Shown: positions 17,815 through 27,701, counted from the first letter of the stretch. The stretch is DNA of 64,000 nucleotides from Microbacterium natoriense (GCF_030816295.1 NZ_JAUSXV010000001.1:2294001-2358000); one strand, 5' to 3'. Notes: generated by a model not told the origin, from the sequence alone. Numbers and translations: made by a program.

Positions 17815-19561
17815 TCTTTCGAACTTCTTCCTCCGCACGCTCCGCGAAGACCCGGCAGGCGCCGAGGTCGCCAGCCACAGGCTGCTGATCCGCGCCGGTT
17901 ACATCCGACCGCAGGCGGCAGGCATCTTCGCCTGGCTGCCGCTGGGGCTGCGCGTGAAGGCGAAGATCGAGACCGTCATCCGTGAAGAGATGGCGGCGGC
18001 AGGTGCGCAGGAGGTGCACTTCCCGGCCCTCATGCCGCGCGAGGCATACGAGGCGACGGGGCGCTGGGACGAGTACGGCGATCTGCTCTTCCGTCTGCAG
18101 GACCGCAAGGGCGGCGACTACCTTCTCGCGCCCACGCACGAAGAGGCCTTCACGATGCTCGTGAAGGACCTGTACTCCTCGTACAAGGACCTGCCCCTGA
18201 CGATCTATCAGATCCAGGACAAGTACCGCGATGAGGCGCGTCCTCGTGCAGGTCTGCTCCGCGGACGCGAATTCACGATGAAGGACGCGTACTCGTTCGA
18301 CGCGTCGGATGCAGGGCTCGACGCCAGCTATCAGGCGCAGCGCGATGCCTACGAGCGCATCTTCCAGCGGCTCGGCCTGGAGTACGCGATCGTGCAGGCG
18401 GATGCCGGCGCGATGGGCGGTTCGCGCAGCGAGGAGTTCCTGCACCCCACGCCGGTCGGCGAAGACACTTTCGTGCGCAGCGCGGGCGGATACGCCGCCA
18501 ACGTCGAGGCTTTCACGACCGCGGTGCCTGCAGCGATCCCGTTCGACGCCGACGCGGCACCCGTGATCTTCGACTCGCCGAACACACCCACGATCGACAC
18601 CCTGGTCGCGCACTGCAACGCGAACCTCGACGGCGACTACACCGCGGCGGACACGTTGAAGAACGTCGTTCTCGCCCTGACGCACCTCGACGGCACGCGC
18701 GAACTCGTGATCGTCGGCATCCCCGGTGACCGCGACGTCGACGAGAAGCGCGCAGAGGTGGCATTTGCGCCCGCAGAGGTGGAGACCGCGACTGCGGACG
18801 ACTTCGAGAAGAATCCGTTGCTGGTCAAGGGCTACATCGGTCCCTGGTCGCCGACCGGAGCCGTGCTCGGCGAAGAGTCCGCCACCGGCATCCGGTACCT
18901 GGTCGACCCGCGTGTGAGCGAGGGCACGAGCTGGATCACCGGTGCGAACATGGATCAGAAGCACGCCCACTCGGTCGTCGCGGGTCGCGACTTCGTCGCC
19001 GACGGCATCATCGAGATCGCGAATGTCCGCGAGGGCGATCCTGCTCCGGACGGCTCCGGTCCGGTCGAGCTCGCCCGCGGCATGGAGATCGGCCACGTCT
19101 TCCAGCTCGGACGAAAGTACGCCGAGGCCCTGGGACTCAAAGTCCTCGACGAGAACGGCAAGCTCGTCACCGTCACGATGGGGTCGTACGGCATCGGCGT
19201 CACGCGCATCCTCGCGATCATCGCAGAGCTGAACAACGACGATAAAGGGCTCATCTGGCCGGCCTCGGTCGCCCCGTTCGATGTGCAGGTCGTCGCGGCC
19301 GGCCGCGATCAAGTCGCCTTCGACGTCGCCTCGGACATCTCCGCCCAGCTCGAAGCGGCCGGACTCGACGTGCTCTACGACGACCGCCCCAAGGTCTCGC
19401 CCGGGGTCAAGTTCGGCGACGCCGAGCTCGTGGGTGTGCCGAAGATCGTCATCGTCGGGCGTGGTGCCGCCGACGGCCAGGTCGAGCTGTGGGATCGAGC
19501 CACCGGCGAACGTGACGCGCTCTCGTCCGCCGAGGCGATCGCCCGCCTGACCGTCCGCTGA
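17804..19561 (+). CDS. proS: Prolyl-tRNA synthetase
   Basis: Class II aminoacyl-tRNA synthetase charging tRNA-Pro. The 585-residue length and a central inserted editing domain (~residues 225-380, [19 protein letters not shown]) mark the bacterial (E. coli) type. Motif 2 [13 protein letters not shown] and motif 3 [11 protein letters not shown] are intact, and the C-terminal anticodon-binding domain follows ([12 protein letters not shown]). The GTG start is in a leaderless context with TAGAAT six bases upstream, inside an inverted repeat (see the separate entry). Confidence 0.96.
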   Translation: MVTRLSNFFLRTLREDPAGAEVASHRLLIRAGYIRPQAAGIFAWLPLGLRVKAKIETVIREEMAAAGAQEVHFPALMPREAYEATGRWDEYGDLLFRLQDRKGGDYLLAPTHEEAFTMLVKDLYSSYKDLPLTIYQIQDKYRDEARPRAGLLRGREFTMKDAYSFDASDAGLDASYQAQRDAYERIFQRLGLEYAIVQADAGAMGGSRSEEFLHPTPVGEDTFVRSAGGYAANVEAFTTAVPAAIPFDADAAPVIFDSPNTPTIDTLVAHCNANLDGDYTAADTLKNVVLALTHLDGTRELVIVGIPGDRDVDEKRAEVAFAPAEVETATADDFEKNPLLVKGYIGPWSPTGAVLGEESATGIRYLVDPRVSEGTSWITGANMDQKHAHSVVAGRDFVADGIIEIANVREGDPAPDGSGPVELARGMEIGHVFQLGRKYAEALGLKVLDENGKLVTVTMGSYGIGVTRILAIIAELNNDDKGLIWPASVAPFDVQVVAAGRDQVAFDVASDISAQLEAAGLDVLYDDRPKVSPGVKFGDAELVGVPKIVIVGRGAADGQVELWDRATGERDALSSAEAIARLTVR

Positions 19562-19569
19562 GTCGCGAG

Positions 19570-19602
19570 GAGCCGCACCGCCCGGAGAGGGCGGTGCGGC
19601 TC
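19570..19602. terminator. Bidirectional hairpin between proS and the TetR gene
   Basis: Perfect 14-bp stem (19570-19583 with 19589-19602), loop ggaga, in the 48-base gap between convergent proS and the minus-strand TetR gene. No T-run on either side. Confidence 0.75.
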
Positions 19603-19609
19603 TCGTGCA

Positions 19610-20221
19610 TCATGGCGAAGCCTGGAGGTCCAGCTCGCAGGCCAGTGCGGTCCGCGCATAGGACAGGATGTTGGCCCGATATGTGGCCGCGCCGTGCTCC
19701 AGACCGATCAGAGGGTAGAGGTCGTAGGCGTCTTCGAGGGCGACGATGTTGCGCGCGATCATCGTCAGGTCTGCCGTCGGGCGGAAGACGCCGATGGCCG
19801 CCCCGATCTCGATCGTCGAACGGAAGAGTGCGACCTGCCGCTCCACGATTGATCGGTGCAGCGGACGATATTCGGGCTGTTCGCGCAAGAGCGGGATGCT
19901 CTCGTAAGCCATCCGGAGGTGATCGCTGATCTCATCGGGAACGCCCGCGACGATGAGCGCGACCAGCCGCTTCGCGGGGTCGGGCTCGGATTCCGCGATC
20001 ATCCGACGCTTCTCGTACATCTCCTCGAGCACGCCCTCGACCGTCGCGTACATCAGATCGTCGAACGTCGGGAAGTAGTACAGGACGCTCCCGGTGCTCA
20101 CAGAGGCCTCGGCCGCGACCGCTCTGACGTTCGTGCGTGTGAGGCCGCTGCGCCCGGCCACCCTTCTGGTCGCCGAGATCAGTTCGGCACGTCGTGCTGC
20201 GCGCCCTCTCTGCTCGACCAC
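19610..20221 (-). CDS. TetR/AcrR-family regulator
   Basis: About 203 residues from the GTG at 20221, which has a ggagg site five bases upstream. A longer in-frame start at 20281 would overlap the permease gene. The N-terminal helix-turn-helix reads TNVRAVAAEASVSTGSVLYY with the usual YFP motif after it. The C-terminal ligand domain is divergent. It lies directly downstream of the permease gene and probably controls that operon and the divergent peptidase. A good palindrome for it lies in the intergenic region (21826-21839). Confidence 0.85.
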   Translation of the reverse strand: MVEQRGRAARRAELISATRRVAGRSGLTRTNVRAVAAEASVSTGSVLYYFPTFDDLMYATVEGVLEEMYEKRRMIAESEPDPAKRLVALIVAGVPDEISDHLRMAYESIPLLREQPEYRPLHRSIVERQVALFRSTIEIGAAIGVFRPTADLTMIARNIVALEDAYDLYPLIGLEHGAATYRANILSYARTALACELDLQASP

Positions 20222-20243
20222 GTAGCCCTCCCGGTGCCCGGCC

Positions 20244-21707
20244 TCACTCGTCGTCCAGAACGAGCGTGGTGAGTTCAGCATAGTGCGGGGGATTGCGCCG
20301 CTTGAGCACCAGCCCGGCCACGATGCCGGCGGCGAACAGCACTGGGGTGGGCGCCAGGAGCGCGAAGTTCACTGGCCCTGTGAGGCCCGTGACGAGGTCG
20401 AAGTTCATGGCGATCAGCACCCAGCCGATGATGAGTCCGACGCCGCCGAGCGCGGGCGCGAAGATCACTCGCCACCAGCTGTGTCCTCGCCGGTCGCGCA
20501 GGAAGAACCCGACGACCGCGACCGCTGTCACCGCCTGGGCGAAGACGAGGCCCGCTACGCCCACGGAGTACACGGGCAGTGCGAATCCGAGGAAGGGATC
20601 GGAACCCGTGATCAGGGTCGCAGCGATGGTGGCGAGTGAGATCAGTGACATGACGAGGCTCGCATGATGGGGTGCCTGCGAGTCCGGCTGCGTCTGAGCG
20701 AGCCACGACGGAAGCAGACGCTCACGGCCGACCGAGAACAGGTAGCGGGAGCTGGCGTTGTGGAAGGCGAGCAGGCAGGCGAAGAAACTCGTCACGATGA
20801 GTACGCGCATAGCGATCGAAGCCCAGATGCCCAGGTACTGGTCGCCTGCGTGGAAAACCATGTCCTGGAAATCGTCCTGCAGCGCCAGGGTGACCACTCC
20901 GTCGATGCCGAAAGCGACGGTGAGCACCCAGAAGGTGAATGCGTAGAACACTGCCAGGAATGCGATCGCGATGTATGTCGCGGCCGGCACGGTTCGACGC
21001 GGATCCTTCGCCTCCTCCGCGTAGATCGCCGTGCTCTCAAAACCCAGATAGGCGCCGAAGCCGAACACGAACAGCGCGCCGCTTCCCGCTGCGAGGAACA
21101 CATTCTCAGGGGCGAACGACGCGAAGGAGGTCGGCTCCGGTCCGCCCTGTATCAGCACGGCGATCGCGAGGACGAGCAGGATGGCGACCTCGGCGGTGAG
21201 CAGCACGGCGAGCACCTTCGCACCGACGTCGATCTTGCGATAGCCCAGAACGCCGACGATCACCAGGGCCACGACGGCGTACACAGTCCAGGGCAGCTCG
21301 ACACCGAACAAGGCGGCGAAGGTCATCTCGCCGAAGAATCCGACGAAGCCGTAGAAGCAGATGCAGAGCGCCGCGTACGAGAAGATCGTGACGAACACGA
21401 TGCCGATGCCGACGGGCTTCCCCAGACCGCGCGCACCGTATACGTAGAAGGCTCCGGTGTTCCGCACGTAGCGGGACATCGCCGTGAATCCGAAGGCGAA
21501 CAGGATCAGCACGACACCGCAGGCGAGCATCGCGCCGGGCCCGCCGATCCCCGCCAAGCGGAAGCCGGTGGACGCGGCACTCGCCACCACTGTCAGTGGC
21601 GCGGCCGCGGAGACCACGAAGAAGACGATCGCCCACACGCCGAGTCTGCGTTGAGCGAGCGTGGTGGAGGTCGTCACGGCGGACGAAGAGGGGTTCTGCT
21701 GAGACAT
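20244..21707 (-). CDS. APC-family amino acid/polyamine permease
   Basis: 487-residue secondary transporter with about 12-14 transmembrane helices. The N-terminal LGVWAIVFFVVSAAAPLTV and the later GFGAYLGFESTAIYAEEAKD are typical APC features. FESTA..AEEA..P is the conserved loop of amino-acid permeases. Substrate unknown. Its position opposite a P1-family aminopeptidase and beside a TetR regulator suggests uptake of an amino acid or amide that the peptidase releases or processes. Confidence 0.85.
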   Translation of the reverse strand: MSQQNPSSSAVTTSTTLAQRRLGVWAIVFFVVSAAAPLTVVASAASTGFRLAGIGGPGAMLACGVVLILFAFGFTAMSRYVRNTGAFYVYGARGLGKPVGIGIVFVTIFSYAALCICFYGFVGFFGEMTFAALFGVELPWTVYAVVALVIVGVLGYRKIDVGAKVLAVLLTAEVAILLVLAIAVLIQGGPEPTSFASFAPENVFLAAGSGALFVFGFGAYLGFESTAIYAEEAKDPRRTVPAATYIAIAFLAVFYAFTFWVLTVAFGIDGVVTLALQDDFQDMVFHAGDQYLGIWASIAMRVLIVTSFFACLLAFHNASSRYLFSVGRERLLPSWLAQTQPDSQAPHHASLVMSLISLATIAATLITGSDPFLGFALPVYSVGVAGLVFAQAVTAVAVVGFFLRDRRGHSWWRVIFAPALGGVGLIIGWVLIAMNFDLVTGLTGPVNFALLAPTPVLFAAGIVAGLVLKRRNPPHYAELTTLVLDDE

Positions 21708-21801
21708 CTGCGGGCTCCGCGATCTCGAGAGAGGTGAGAGGCTGCCCCTGCGGTCAACCTGAACAGTGAGTCAAAAGCACGCGACCTCCAAAGTCAAGCA
21801 A

Positions 21802-21847
21802 TTTCTAGAAACAAGGGCTAGAGTCTGAACGTCTGTTCATGTTCAAA
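21802..21847. promoter_or_regulatory. Divergent promoter region with candidate TetR operator
   Basis: In the gap between the permease and the peptidase: a perfect palindrome TGAAC-gtct-GTTCA at 21826-21839, a third half-site GTTCA at 21843-21847, and TTTCTAGAAA at 21802-21811. A TAGAGT -10-like box at 21819-21824 would start peptidase transcription near 21831, inside the palindrome, so binding there would block it. The neighbouring TetR gene is the natural candidate binder (inference). Confidence 0.55.
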
Positions 21848-21856
21848 GGAGCCCCC

Positions 21857-23015
21857 ATGTCCGTGATGTCCGGACCAAATGACTCGCTTCCGGTGCGAGC
21901 GCGCTCGCTCGGCATCCGCTTCGATGGTCGACCGGGTCCGTTCAACGCCATCACTGATGTACCCCGGCTGGCAGTCGGATTCCAGACGCTGGTGAGCGGG
22001 GAAGGGGCCGGTGCCGTTCGCACCGGGGTGACCGCGATACTTCCGCGAGGACGCGAGGGGATCGGCCGGCCCTGCGCGGCTGCCGTGCATTGCGTTCAAT
22101 GGCAACGGGGAGCTCACGGGGCGCGCCTGGATCGACGAATCCGGATCGCTCTCGATGCCGATCGGAATCACCAGCTCGCACTCGGTCGGCGCCGTGCACA
22201 CCGGGATCGATCGATGGATGGCGGACGCCGCCCCGCATGTCGCCGCACAGTGGATGCTGCCGGTGGTGGGGGAGACCTGGGACGGCTATCTGAACGACAT
22301 CAATGGCCGGCACGTCGCCCCTGACGATGCGGTCGCAGCGCTCGATGCGGCTGCGAACGGTCCGGTCGCGGAGGGGAACGTCGGCGGCGGCACCGGTATG
22401 AACTGCTACGGGTTCAAGGGTGGCACCGGCACCGCTTCGCGCGTCATCGCGCACGGTGATGACGAGTACACGGTCGGGGTGCTCATCCAAGCGAACTTCG
22501 GATCCCGCGCCGAGCTCCGGCTCGGGGGTGCAGACATCGGGGCGCGCTCGACCACCCCGAATCCGATCGAGGAGGAGGGCTGGTTCCACCGTGAGCGTGA
22601 GCGTCTCTGCGCGCCCGGAGGGGCGGGCTCGGCCATCGTCGTGATCGCGACAGACGCGCCGATGCTACCCGGTCAGTGTGCCGCGCTCGCCAGACGAGGC
22701 ACCGTCGGTCTCGGGCGCAGCGGCACGGTCGGCGGGCACTTCTCCGGTGACATCATGCTCGCCTTCTCGACCGCGAACGAGGGGGCGTTGACCTCGTCGT
22801 TCCCGGCATCCGCCGAAGCGGAATACGAGACTCTTCGCTTCATCCCGTGGGGTCGGATCGATCCGTTCCTCACGGCGGTGGTGGAGGCTGTCGACGAGGC
22901 AGTGTGGAATGCGCTCGTCGCCGCGCGTGACATGGTCGGTCGCGACGGGCACGTCAGCCACGCACTGCCTCATGCGCAGATCAGGGCGGTCGTAGAGGAG
23001 GTCGGCGCCCGCTGA
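21857..23015 (+). pseudogene. P1-family (DmpA-type) aminopeptidase, frameshifted
   Basis: Two frames together encode a complete DmpA/L-aminopeptidase-D-esterase-like Ntn protein. 21857-22090 gives the N-terminus (ARSLGIRFDGRPGPFNAITD ... CAAAVH). From 22092 the other frame continues with AFNGNGELTG, then SSHSVGAVHTG, then the self-cleavage region GNVGGGTGMNCYGFKGGTGT and the C-terminus. One extra base at about 22091 (cat-t-gcg) explains the shift. The residue before VGGGTGM, Ser in DmpA itself, is Asn here. An aaaggag site precedes the ATG at 21857. It is either a recent pseudogene or a one-base sequence error, and both halves are otherwise well conserved. Confidence 0.8.
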
Positions 23016-23067
23016 CGCGGACGGCGTTGCGTCGTCTGTCGCGCACGGAGCATGACACGCTGGAGGC

Positions 23068-24102
23068 ATGACCGAGGAACCGCTGCCGGCAGCGCTCAGC
23101 GCCGAGATCAACCGAGTCCTGGACGACGCAGGGGTGCACGCCGATCGCCGGCTGGTGATGCGGATGCTGCGAACAGCCGTGCTGCTCGGGGAGGACGGGA
23201 CGAGTCGTCTCGATCTGAAGATCGCTTCGGCCGCCCTCGCCGAGATGCGCGATGCTTTCCGGCTGTTCGCCCCCTATGAGGGGATCCCGAAGGTCACAGT
23301 GTTCGGATCCGCACGTACCAGGCACGACGATCCGCTGTACGTGCAGGCGAGAGACGTCGCGGCGGCGCTCGCGGCCGACGGCTGGATGGTCGTGACCGGT
23401 GCGGGCCCCGGGATCATGCAGGCGGCGGCCGAGGGCGCGGGTCCCGCGCTCTCGCTCGGCGTGTCGATCCGGTTGCCGTTCGAGGAGAAGGCGAATGCGG
23501 TCGTCGAAGCCTCCGACCACGTCGTCGCGATGAAGTACTTCTTCACCCGCAAGCTCATGCTCATGAAGGAGTCCCGAGGGTTCATCTGCCTGCCCGGCGG
23601 TTTCGGCACGCTCGACGAGATGTTCGAGCTGCTCACCCTGCAGCAGACGGGCAAGGCCGAGCCGATGCCGATCGTGCTGCTCGACGAGCAGGACGGCAGA
23701 TTCTGGAAGGGCCTCAAGCGATTCATCGACGAGGATCTGGCACCCACCGGCGTGATCTCCGAAGGAGACTTCGACCGGGTCATGATCACCGATTCGATCG
23801 AGGAAGCCACCGCACGGATCACTGGATTCTGGCGAAACTACGACTCTCTCCGCTGGGTGGGCCAGACTCTGGTCCTCCGGTTGAAGGCGGAACCGACGGA
23901 TGCTGAGATCGACGACCTGAACGCGAGGTTCGCGTCGATGCTGCTCTCCGGGCGCATCGAGCGGGCCGCACCGCTCGCTCCGGAGGTCGGCGACCAAGAT
24001 CTGCTCGACCTGCCGCGGCTGGCGCTGCACTTCGACCAGTGGCAGGTGGGCAACCTGTTCCGCCTGATCGACGCGATCAACGCACTGCCTTCGGCGACCT
24101 GA
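23068..24102 (+). CDS. LOG-family (TIGR00730) protein with C-terminal extension
   Basis: 344 residues. The central Rossmann-like domain carries FGSARTRHDDPLY, TGAGPGIMQAA and the signature PGGFGTLDEMFE. In LOG proteins these residues bind AMP-linked cytokinin and cleave the ribose monophosphate, but many bacterial members act on other nucleotides. It is longer than the ~190-residue plant-type LOG, with an extra ~65-residue N-terminus and ~90-residue C-terminus. I see no clear Shine-Dalgarno beyond ggagg just before the ATG, and no operon partner. Confidence 0.8.
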   Translation: MTEEPLPAALSAEINRVLDDAGVHADRRLVMRMLRTAVLLGEDGTSRLDLKIASAALAEMRDAFRLFAPYEGIPKVTVFGSARTRHDDPLYVQARDVAAALAADGWMVVTGAGPGIMQAAAEGAGPALSLGVSIRLPFEEKANAVVEASDHVVAMKYFFTRKLMLMKESRGFICLPGGFGTLDEMFELLTLQQTGKAEPMPIVLLDEQDGRFWKGLKRFIDEDLAPTGVISEGDFDRVMITDSIEEATARITGFWRNYDSLRWVGQTLVLRLKAEPTDAEIDDLNARFASMLLSGRIERAAPLAPEVGDQDLLDLPRLALHFDQWQVGNLFRLIDAINALPSAT

Positions 24103-24110
24103 TCGGCAAG

Positions 24111-24143
24111 GGTTAAGAGAGCGTTCACCGCAGCGTCACCTCG
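24111..24143 (+). promoter_or_regulatory. PHO-box-like direct repeats
   Basis: Two units spaced exactly 11 bases, GTTCACCGCAG (24123-24133) and CGTCACCTCGA (24134-24144), share TCACC at the same phase. A weaker third unit (ggttaag, from 24111) precedes them. Streptomyces PhoP boxes are 11-bp direct repeats with GTTCACC-like cores. The next gene is a PhoX-type phosphatase, a standard Pho-regulon member, which makes the reading plausible. Confidence 0.5.
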
Positions 24144-24186
24144 AGCCAGGAAGCTGTTCCGGCAGCATCCCGACGAGGAGGACCCG

Positions 24187-26242
24187 ATGACCCTGGCAGA
24201 CCACACCCGCCGCCCGCTCCCGATGGCCGATCACGTGCGTGGGAAGCGCTCGGCCGTCACCTGCGAGTTGAAGTGCGCGAACGCGTGCCTCGGGCCGGAA
24301 TGCAACACCTCCGCGAACGAGGACTTCCGATCCATCGCCTCCGCGGTCTTCTCGCGCCGCGCGCTCTTCGGCCTCGGCGCCGCGGCGGCAGTGGCGCTGG
24401 CTGTCGGGGTGGGTCGCGACACGCCTGTGTCCTCTCCCGGCGCGATCGGCGTCGGCGGAGCGGGCGTCGCATCCGGCAAGCCCGGCACCGCCGGGCTCTC
24501 GTTCGGCCCCATCGCATCGGTCCCCGCGGACGTCGATGCCCTCACTGTGCCGGACGGCTTCACCTGGAAGCCGATCATCCGCTGGGGCGATCCGCTGTTC
24601 TCCCGCACGCCGGCGTTCAATCTCGCCGCCCAGACTCCGCAGGCCCAGGCCGAGCAGTTCGGCTACAACAGCGACTACCTCGACATCGTCGCCGACCCGA
24701 GCGGCAAGACCGGCGTGCTGGTGAACAACCACGAGTACGTGAACCCGAACATCATGTTCCCCGCGACGACGGACGCCGCCGAACTGCGGCGCCGGGGCGA
24801 CATCTACAAGGCCGCCCAGGGCATGTCGGTCGTCGACATCAGCCGTCGCAAGGTGGGCCAGCCGTGGTCGTACGTCGTCGACGGCCGCCGCAACCGCCGC
24901 ATCACGGTCGAGACCGTGTTCGAGCTGACCGGGCCCGCAGCGGGCACCGAGCTGGTGAAGACCGCCGCCGATCCGGAAGGGCGCTGGGTCCACGGCACTC
25001 TGGGCAACTGCTCGGGTGGAACGACGCCGTGGGGCACGATCCTCTCCGGCGAGGAGAACTTCAACGGGTACTTCGCCTGGGCGGCCGACACGCGCTGAGC
25101 AGAAGCGGTACTCCGGCACCAGCACCACGTCCACCTCGACGGGGTGGGAGACCTACGATCCGCGCTTCAACGCGCACGATCCCGCCTACGTCAACGAGCC
25201 CAACCGCTTCGGGTACATCGTCGAGATCGATCCGCAGGATCCCACCTCGACACCTCGCAAACACACCGCGATGGGGCGCTTCAAGCACGAGGGCGCCAAC
25301 ATCCACGTGGCGGAGGACGGACGGGTCGTCGCGTACATGGGCGATGACGAGCGCAACGACTACCTCTACAAGTTCGTGTCGAAGAACCGCATCTCCGGCT
25401 CGCGGAAGAAGAACCTGTCTCTGCTGAGCGAGGGCGACCTGTACGTCGCGAAGTTCACCGGGAACTCGCCGGCTTCCGAGATCTCCGGCACCGGGGCGCT
25501 TCCCTCCGACGGGGCATTCGACGGCACGGGCTCGTGGATCCCGCTCACGCAGGGTGGGAAGAGCGTGGTACCCGGATTCAGCACCGAGCGAGTGCTGGTG
25601 TACACGCGCCTCGCGGCGGATGCCGTCGGCCCCACCAAGATGGACCGCCCCGAAGACGTCCAGCCGAGCCCTCTGACGGGCAAGATCTACGTCGCGCTCA
25701 CGAACAACTCGAACCGCAAGGTGGTCGACGAGGCCAACCCGGTCACCGGGAACCGCTACGGCCATGTCGTCGAGATGACCGAGACATCAGGGCAAGCCGG
25801 TACGACGTTCGGCTGGAGCATCCTGCTGCTGTGCGGCGATCCGTCCACGTTCGGGAACGCGTACTTCGCCGGCTTCCCGAAGGAGCTCGTCTCGCCGATC
25901 TCCTGCCCCGACAACGTCGCGTTCGACTCCGAAGGAAACCTCTGGATCTCGACGGACGGCGCGCCGAGCACGATCGGCCGCGCTGACGGGCTGTTCAAGG
26001 TACCGCTCACCGGCGCGGAGCGCGGGCACGTGCAGCAGTTCCTGGCCGTCCCGCGCGATGCGGAGACCTGCGGCCCTGTCATCCACGACAAAGAGGGGCT
26101 GGTGTTCGTAGCTGTGCAGCACCCCGGCGAGGACGGCACGTTCGAGGCCCCGCACTCGCTCTTCCCCGACTACGGATCGAGCGCACCCGGCGACGTCCCC
26201 ACTGCTCCGCGACCCGCCGTCGTGCAGGCCTACCGCGCCTGA
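24187..26242 (+). pseudogene. PhoX-family (DUF839) phosphatase, frameshifted
   Basis: Frame one (24187-25098) gives a Tat signal (FSRRALFGLGAAAAVALAVG, residues ~55-74) preceded by a four-Cys cluster (C26, C30, C34, C39), then the DUF839 N-terminal half including VLVNNHEYVNPN and WGTILSGEENFNGYF. Frame two takes over near 25090 (AEQKRYSGTST) and runs to 26242 with the calcium/iron-binding propeller part (NEPNRFGYIVEIDP, HEGANIHVAEDGRVVAYMGD, MDRPEDVQPSP). A net gain of one base between ~25085 and 25097 explains the break. PhoX enzymes are exported Ca/Fe alkaline phosphatases. Here the gene is disrupted or mis-sequenced. Confidence 0.8.
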
Positions 26243-26270
26243 TCCGGGACTCACCGGTCTCCGACACCGC

Positions 26271-26311
26271 GAGCCTCCTGGCCGGACGGAAAGCGTCCGG
26301 CCAGGAGGCTC
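26271..26311 (+). terminator. Hairpin after the PhoX-like gene
   Basis: Perfect 18-bp stem (26271-26288 with 26294-26311) with loop gaaag, between the PhoX-like gene and nusA. No T-run. The next start codon is 41 bases on, so it separates the two transcription units. Confidence 0.8.
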
Positions 26312-26352
26312 GTGATGCGCATCGGTCCCGCGCTGTCCGGTATCCTGGACGG

Positions 26353-27384
26353 ATGCCCGCGGTTCATCGCGCGAGGCGAGAGCTGAATAGAGAGGCCGTC
26401 ATGGACATCGAACTGAGTCTGCTGCGTGGGATCGAGAAAGAGAAGGCGATCCCCTTCGACGAATTGGTGTCGATCATCGAACAGGCCATCCTGACGGCCT
26501 ACAACAAGCACGTGGCCGGCGACGGTCCTGCTCCCGAAGGCGTCCGCGTCGATCTCGATCGCAAGAGCGGCCACGTCGCCGTTCTGCAGGTCGTGAAGGA
26601 CGACGAGGGCGCGATCATCGGCGAAGAGGATGCCACGCCCGACGACTTCGGACGCATCGCCGCGTTCGCCGCGAAGCAGGTCATCAGTCAGCGGCTCCGC
26701 GACATCGCCGACGACGCCGTGCTCGGAGAGTTCCGTGGCAAGGAGGGCGACATCGTCGCCGGCGTCGTCCAGCAGGGCCCCAACCCGCGGATGATCCACG
26801 TCGATCTCGGGTCTGTCGAGGCGATCCTGCCGCCTGAGGAGCAGGTGCCGGGTGAGGAGTACACACACGGTTCGCGCGTGCGCGTCTACGTCACGAGCGT
26901 CGCCAAGGGGCTGAAGGGGCCGCAGATCACCGTGTCGCGCACCCACCCCGGGCTGGTTCGCAAGCTGTTCGCCCTCGAGGTGCCCGAGATCGCCGCCGGC
27001 CTGGTCGAGATCGTGTCGCTCGCCCGTGAGGCCGGCCACCGCACAAAGATCGCGGTCAAGGCCAACGATCCCGCGATCAACGCCAAGGGTGCGTGCATCG
27101 GAGAGCTCGGTCGTCGTGTCCGTGCCGTCACGGAGGAACTCGCCGGCGAGAAGATCGACATCATCGACTACAACCCCGAGCTGGCGGCGTTCGTCGCCAA
27201 CGCGTTGTCGCCTGCACGGGTGACCAGTTCGTTCATCCTGGATGCCGGCACGAAGGCCGTGCGTGCGCTGGTTCCGGACTACCAGCTCTCGCTGGCGATC
27301 GGCAAGGAGGGGCAGAACGCCCGCCTGGCCGCGAAGCTCACCGGAGCCAAGATCGACATCCAGCCGGACAGCATCCTCGACTGA
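26353..27384 (+). CDS. nusA: Transcription termination/antitermination factor NusA
   Basis: RNA polymerase-binding factor controlling pausing, termination and antitermination. From MDIELSLLRGIEKEK (base 26401) the usual N-terminal domain, S1 domain and two KH domains follow (GACIGELGRRVRAV; AIGKEGQNARLAAKL). It ends after KH2, the short form typical of actinobacteria. Start choice is uncertain. A TATCCT box at 26341-26346 lies six bases before an upstream in-frame ATG (26353), giving a leaderless 343-residue form. The ATG at 26401 has a gagagg site and matches the normal N-terminus. rimP, which usually precedes nusA, is not here. Confidence 0.93.
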   Translation: MPAVHRARRELNREAVMDIELSLLRGIEKEKAIPFDELVSIIEQAILTAYNKHVAGDGPAPEGVRVDLDRKSGHVAVLQVVKDDEGAIIGEEDATPDDFGRIAAFAAKQVISQRLRDIADDAVLGEFRGKEGDIVAGVVQQGPNPRMIHVDLGSVEAILPPEEQVPGEEYTHGSRVRVYVTSVAKGLKGPQITVSRTHPGLVRKLFALEVPEIAAGLVEIVSLAREAGHRTKIAVKANDPAINAKGACIGELGRRVRAVTEELAGEKIDIIDYNPELAAFVANALSPARVTSSFILDAGTKAVRALVPDYQLSLAIGKEGQNARLAAKLTGAKIDIQPDSILD

Positions 27385-27440
27385 TCCGCTTCCCGGACTC
27401 GCCTCGAGGGCGTCGGTCCCGGGTGAAACGCAGGTGTAAG

Positions 27441-27695
27441 ATGGAACCCGTACGAACGTGCGTCGGCTGTCGCACGCGTGCTCCCCGCGCCACTCTGCTC
27501 AGAGTGGTGTCTCAGGACGACATCCTCATCATCGATGAAGGCGCCGTGCTGCCAGGGCGAGGCGCGTGGCTGCATCCGACGCGGGAATGCATGGAAGCCG
27601 CACTGCGGCGACGTGCTTTCGGACGAGCACTGCGTGTGTCCGCCACTGTGGACACGCAGACCATCGAACAGTATCCATTCAGAAACAAAGGCTGA
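27441..27695 (+). CDS. ylxR: YlxR-family (DUF448) RNA-binding protein
   Basis: An 84-residue basic protein starting MEPVRTCVGCRTRAPRATLL. The RTCVGC and GRGAWLHP segments are the YlxR signature. It sits between nusA and infB as in most bacteria. YlxR is a small nucleic-acid-binding protein, and RNase P and nucleoid roles have been proposed in other species. There is no strong Shine-Dalgarno, and it is likely translated in the nusA operon. Confidence 0.9.
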   Translation: MEPVRTCVGCRTRAPRATLLRVVSQDDILIIDEGAVLPGRGAWLHPTRECMEAALRRRAFGRALRVSATVDTQTIEQYPFRNKG

Positions 27696-27701
27696 ACAGC
27701 T

